This document shows, in pieces, positions 19,394-22,115 of a stretch of DNA of 22,115 bases. The stretch spans positions 1-22,115 of the forward strand of contig JAKAOI010000002.1 in NCBI GenBank assembly GCA_021812265.1. Reading direction: 5' to 3'. The DNA comes from Chloroflexota bacterium (GTDB lineage Bacteria > Chloroflexota > Ktedonobacteria > Ktedonobacterales > JACDGC01). The position numbers were made by a program, and so were the translations under genes. The notes under the pieces were generated by a model. It was given only the letters and a program-made list of their open reading frames with translations. It was not told the origin of the DNA and did not search any database. Position 1 is the stretch's first letter. Each line of letters starts with the position of its first letter.

Positions 19394-20812
19394 TTAGTAT
19401 TGCCCTTGTTCTTCTGCCATGCGCACAATGATTGGTGTAAATTTTCCGATAATCTCAACTAAATCATCTTGCGATCGTATGACGGATTCGATATCTTTAT
19501 ATGCCTGCGGCGATTCATCTACACCACCGCCGAGTAAAATAACTCCATGTTCGCGCAGATATGTGTCGCGCATGGTTTTGGTGATGGCTTTCATGGCGGC
19601 TTTGCGGCTCATGGCTCGGCCTGCCCCGTGCGAAGCGGAGTTTAAAGCGCCGCCGTTGCCTTTGCCGCGTACAATGTAGCCGGCGTCGCCCATCGATCCC
19701 GGTATGATTCCGAGTTCGCCGATATTGGCCGGTGTCGCGCCTTTGCGGTGTACAATCGCATTGGATCCATTGGCAAGCGTTTCTTTCCATGCAAAATTAT
19801 GATGATTTTCAACGGAAGCAATAGCTTTGATTCCGGCTGCGGCGGCAACGCGCTGGTGAATGATCTCGTGATTGGCTTTGGCAAATTTTCCCGCTAACTG
19901 CATAGAAAGCCAATATTCGCTGCCGGTCCCGCTTTCCAATGAAAGCCACGCCAGATGTCGCAAAGATTCGTGTAAGCCTGGCAGTGATTGTGTCGCCGCA
20001 GTTGTATATGTGTCTGCTATACGCGCGCCGATTCCGCGTGATCCGCTATGCGAAAGCAGCGCTAAATAAACGCCGGCCTTTACACCGGGCAGCGCGTCAT
20101 CGATAAACAACCGAACTTTGCCCCATTCAACAAAATGATTGCCTGAACCGGATGTGCCCAACTGCCGCCGCGCTTTTTCCTGCAAAGATCGCAGCAACGG
20201 GGTAGCTTTCCAATCGGAGTCATCCAAAACTTTATGGTGCGGCTCATCTTGTTTATCCCATTGCGCGTTTAAACCGAACCGTGTTTGCGCAAACAGCGCT
20301 TTTTCAAAACGTTGCTGGCTGGCAGTAAGTACTGTTGTCGGTTCGGAATACAGCGACAAACGCATCCGGCAGGCAATATCTACCCCAACAGCATAGGGAA
20401 TAATCTCATTTTCTGTCGCCAGAACGCCGCCGATTGGCAAACCATACCCCACATGCGCGTCGGGCATCAATGCGCCGGCTATTGCAACCGGCAGATGCAT
20501 GGCGTGTGACATTTGGCTGATTGCTTCGGCGTCGATATTTTCTGCGCCCCATGTTTGATATGTGACGGGATCACGACGCAGTTCAATTTTTTGAATATCC
20601 GGTGTTGGCTCCGGAATGAGTATTTCCGCTAAAGCAGAAACTCTGGAATCATTTATAAATTGCTCCGGATCTTCCAACACTGCGTCTAGCAGTTGTAACG
20701 TTGCGTCTTTTTCCATTCCGGCTTGCAGTAACTGTTCCGCAGTTTTTTTTGCGACCCCAAGCGCTTTTCCTTCGGGCCATCCGTGATATCGTAAAATTTT
20801 GCCGCTAATCAT
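19394..20812 (-). CDS. rtcB: RtcB RNA-splicing ligase
   Basis: GTP- and Mn-dependent ligase that joins 2',3'-cyclic-phosphate (or 3'-phosphate) and 5'-OH RNA ends, used in RNA repair or tRNA splicing. It is 472 residues. Metal and catalytic residues are visible: PDAHVG at 117-122, GVDIACRM with Cys148, GNHFVE with His225, SHSGSRG with His255, VENHHNF near 334-340, HRKGATPA at 355-362, and SASHGAGRAMSR with the guanylylated His395. The family is intact. The start has TTAGGAAAA upstream. No archease or rtcA is seen; instead the next gene is a coupled radical SAM protein. The upstream region carries an AT-rich palindrome. Confidence 0.95.
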   Translation of the reverse strand: MISGKILRYHGWPEGKALGVAKKTAEQLLQAGMEKDATLQLLDAVLEDPEQFINDSRVSALAEILIPEPTPDIQKIELRRDPVTYQTWGAENIDAEAISQMSHAMHLPVAIAGALMPDAHVGYGLPIGGVLATENEIIPYAVGVDIACRMRLSLYSEPTTVLTASQQRFEKALFAQTRFGLNAQWDKQDEPHHKVLDDSDWKATPLLRSLQEKARRQLGTSGSGNHFVEWGKVRLFIDDALPGVKAGVYLALLSHSGSRGIGARIADTYTTAATQSLPGLHESLRHLAWLSLESGTGSEYWLSMQLAGKFAKANHEIIHQRVAAAAGIKAIASVENHHNFAWKETLANGSNAIVHRKGATPANIGELGIIPGSMGDAGYIVRGKGNGGALNSASHGAGRAMSRKAAMKAITKTMRDTYLREHGVILLGGGVDESPQAYKDIESVIRSQDDLVEIIGKFTPIIVRMAEEQGQY

Positions 20813-20874
20813 AGTATTTTCCTAAGCGCGCTGACGTAATAAGCAAGATGATACGCCGCGCGCAACATTTTTAC

Positions 20875-20909
20875 ACAATATTTATAACAGTATTAATATA
20901 CAATATTGT
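20875..20909. repeat. AT-rich inverted repeat upstream of rtcB
   Basis: ACAATATT at 20875-20882 is mirrored by AATATTGT at 20902-20909 with a 19-base AT-rich centre. It lies 62 to 97 bases before the rtcB start and just left of the transposase remnant. It may be an operator for rtcB. Confidence 0.35.
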
Positions 20910-20943
20910 CATAAAAAAGATCCAATAAATCGGGAATGGCGAA

Positions 20944-21340
20944 GTGATCGGGTCTTGTGAAGGGTATGCTGCCGAGCTGCGAAAACAAGCCATTCAACTG
21001 TATGTAGACGGTCTGAGTTTTCGCTGGATTGCCCGTTATCTGGGAGAGGAACATCAAACTGTGGCGAATTGTGTTAAAGCGCATGCAGCCACGTTGCCTG
21101 CGTCTCCACCCCTTCCGCCTTTGCCAGCAGACACCTCGTTCCCCGTCATCGAGATGGACACGTTTGCCGGCGAGAAAATATGCAGCCCGGTTGGCGCGAC
21201 GGTCTCGATGTTTTACACGCTCTCTTCATGTGTTACAGGATGCTCTCAAGATAGTTGTGTTTGCTTGGAATCATCGCCAACTGTTTCGTCGCGCCCATCC
21301 TCGCTATCCTGCTCATGTCTTTCAATTCTCTTACCCGTAA
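20944..21340 (+). pseudogene. IS1-type transposase remnant, catalytic core deleted and frameshifted
   Basis: The first part (20944 to about 21170) encodes an N-terminal helix-turn-helix region with YAAELRKQAIQLYVDGLSF, WIARYLG and QTVANCVKAHAATLP. The frame then loses similarity, and from about 21205 a different frame encodes a typical C-terminal end (SLHVLQDALK, VVFAWNHRQLFRRAHPRYPA, FQFSYP then stop at 21340). Roughly the middle third, which would carry the acidic catalytic residues, is missing. It cannot be active. I could not define terminal inverted repeats or a target duplication. Confidence 0.7.
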
Positions 21341-21377
21341 TTATCGCCACTCCCTTTCATCATTTCATCATGACCTT

Positions 21378-21406
21378 TTGACAGGGAAACAATAATCTGG
21401 TATACT
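21378..21406 (+). promoter_or_regulatory. consensus promoter right of the transposase remnant
   Basis: TTGACA at 21378-21383 and TATACT at 21401-21406 are 17 bases apart. Transcription would begin near 21413 and run into a region with only small open frames. Confidence 0.6.
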
Positions 21407-21443
21407 CTCTTTGCTGAATGGTTCATATGAGACGTGATGAGAA

Positions 21444-21458
21444 GGGAAGGGAAGGGAA
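21444..21458 (+). repeat. three tandem GGGAA units
   Basis: GGGAA is repeated three times without interruption, flanked by more purines. It is a short simple repeat early in the transcript predicted from 21413, and may vary by slippage. Confidence 0.6.
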
Positions 21459-21583
21459 GAAGTACATATCTTCTCAAACAGCAAGATTTCTTGCAGCGAC
21501 TCCATATGTAGCCACGATTCAGCAGTTTTCAGGGAAATTGTCATCGTTGTTATTTGTAATGTTCTTTACCATCGGAGGTTATA

Positions 21584-21616
21584 ATGAACATACGTTTTAC
21601 CCCCACCTCTCTTTGA
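21584..21616 (+). CDS. possible 10-codon leader peptide
   Basis: ATG at 21584 is preceded by GGAGG (21574-21578) at good spacing and encodes MNIRFTPTSL before a TGA stop. It lies between the promoter and the 60-residue membrane peptide gene. It could be a leader peptide or chance. Confidence 0.2.
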   Translation: MNIRFTPTSL

Positions 21617-21662
21617 ATTATCGTCAAATCATTGAAAAGTACCCCGGAGGTAAAAAATTCCC

Positions 21663-21845
21663 ATGGTTTCTCAACTCCTAGTTGCGCTAGTAGGATCCAC
21701 GATTTTGACACTGCTCGGGATGAAAATACGATCATTTTCAAGCAGCGCCAGTAAAATAGCCGGTTCTATCGTAATAACCCTCGCTATCGTAGGCTTGATC
21801 ATTCAGCTTATCGGCCTATTTTTCTTAATAAAGGTTCATATCTGA
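21663..21845 (+). CDS. small hydrophobic protein with two predicted membrane helices
   Basis: A 60-residue hydrophobic product with segments at about 3-20 and 33-57, joined by a short polar Ser/Lys loop (KIRSFSSSASK). CGGAGG at 21645-21650 precedes the ATG at a slightly long 12-base spacing. It sits downstream of a consensus promoter. I do not recognise the family; small membrane stress peptides, toxin-antitoxin toxins and holin-like peptides have this look, but there is no specific motif. Confidence 0.45.
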   Translation: MVSQLLVALVGSTILTLLGMKIRSFSSSASKIAGSIVITLAIVGLIIQLIGLFFLIKVHI

Positions 21846-22021
21846 AAAGAGAGGCCACTACCCATTGCCACTGGTGCGCCAGAACGCATCCCAGCATGTT
21901 CACAGGGTATGTCTGATATGGTGGGCAGGAAGCAGATACCCATTGCGTATTCCCCTAGCATGCGCCATTGCCACGCGATGCGCTTGGAATGATTCTGAAG
22001 AACACCTCCGTATGGATACTC
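21846..22021. other. unassigned stretch near the right end
   Basis: I see no convincing gene here. Short open frames on both strands have poor start contexts and no recognisable motif. Confidence 0.3.
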
Positions 22022-22114
22022 TCAAGCGTCTACAACATCGGCGATTTCCTTGAGAGCATCTATCGTAAATGCTAACATAAAAATAGGCCAAACGATACTC
22101 AAAAAACCGGCCAC
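22022..22114 (-). CDS. partial hydrophobic protein, C-terminal end only
   Basis: A minus-strand frame is open from the window edge to a TGA at 22022-22024. The last 30 residues start VAGFLSIVWPIFMLAFTIDAL and end in EIADVVDA, looking like a membrane helix followed by an acidic tail. The start lies outside the window. Too short to identify. Confidence 0.25.
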   Translation of the reverse strand: MAGFLSIVWPIFMLAFTIDALKEIADVVDA

Positions 22115-22115
22115 A

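Noticed and set aside
21418..21681. An 87-codon frame downstream of the consensus promoter
   Set aside because: No Shine-Dalgarno, start almost at the predicted transcription start, purine-repeat-derived N-terminus, no motif; it overlaps the better-supported 60-residue peptide.
21865..22053. A plus-strand 62-codon frame rich in Arg, Trp and His
   Set aside because: No start context, no recognisable family, and a minus-strand coding-like segment overlaps its end.

Overview
The window looks like chromosomal DNA of a free-living bacterium, most likely Chloroflexota. This rests on an IS1-type transposase remnant of a kind I associate with that phylum, a 23S rRNA gene separated from 16S, and the general style of the housekeeping proteins. 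The phylum is an inference, not a measurement. There is no phage, CRISPR array, tRNA or complete mobile element.

Left arm (1-6991, + strand): a sigma70-like promoter drives a large orphan SNF2/DEAD helicase with a C-terminal DUF3883 domain, the architecture of DISARM DrmD, but no other DISARM gene is seen. It is followed by parA and parB (8-base overlap, strong Shine-Dalgarno), a flavin reductase-like FMN protein, and a four-cysteine uracil-DNA glycosylase. The glycosylase runs convergently into the next gene.

Middle (6945-10546, - strand): a GGDEF plus HD-GYP protein in which both catalytic signatures have decayed, an SRAP (YedK/HMCES-type) abasic-site protein, and two adjacent, clearly paralogous three-helix membrane proteins of unknown function behind a consensus promoter. 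Between the SRAP gene and the membrane pair lies an AT-rich gap with three co-oriented DnaA-box-like sites. Together with nearby parAB this is a candidate origin or DnaA-regulated region.

23S locus (10690-14063, + strand): a purine-rich leader holds its own promoter (TTGACA-N17-GATAAT). It is followed by a full-length 23S rRNA enclosed by a long complementary processing stem and then a hairpin terminator. No 16S, tRNA or convincing 5S is adjacent. The peptidyl-transferase centre carries A at E. coli position 2057 paired with U at 2611.

Right arm (14219-20812, - strand): rtcB is coupled to a PflX-like radical SAM gene. Then come grpE and dnaJ behind a perfect consensus promoter and a 230-base leader (the DnaJ has half the usual zinc-binding motifs and no dnaK is nearby), a sulfite-oxidase-like molybdopterin protein, and folC. 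Repair (UDG, SRAP), RNA repair (RtcB) and chaperone genes cluster loosely here, but they are mostly separate transcription units.

Right end (20813-22115): a decayed IS1-type transposase with its catalytic centre deleted, followed by a consensus promoter, a possible 60-residue membrane peptide, and a hydrophobic C-terminal fragment on the minus strand that runs off the window.
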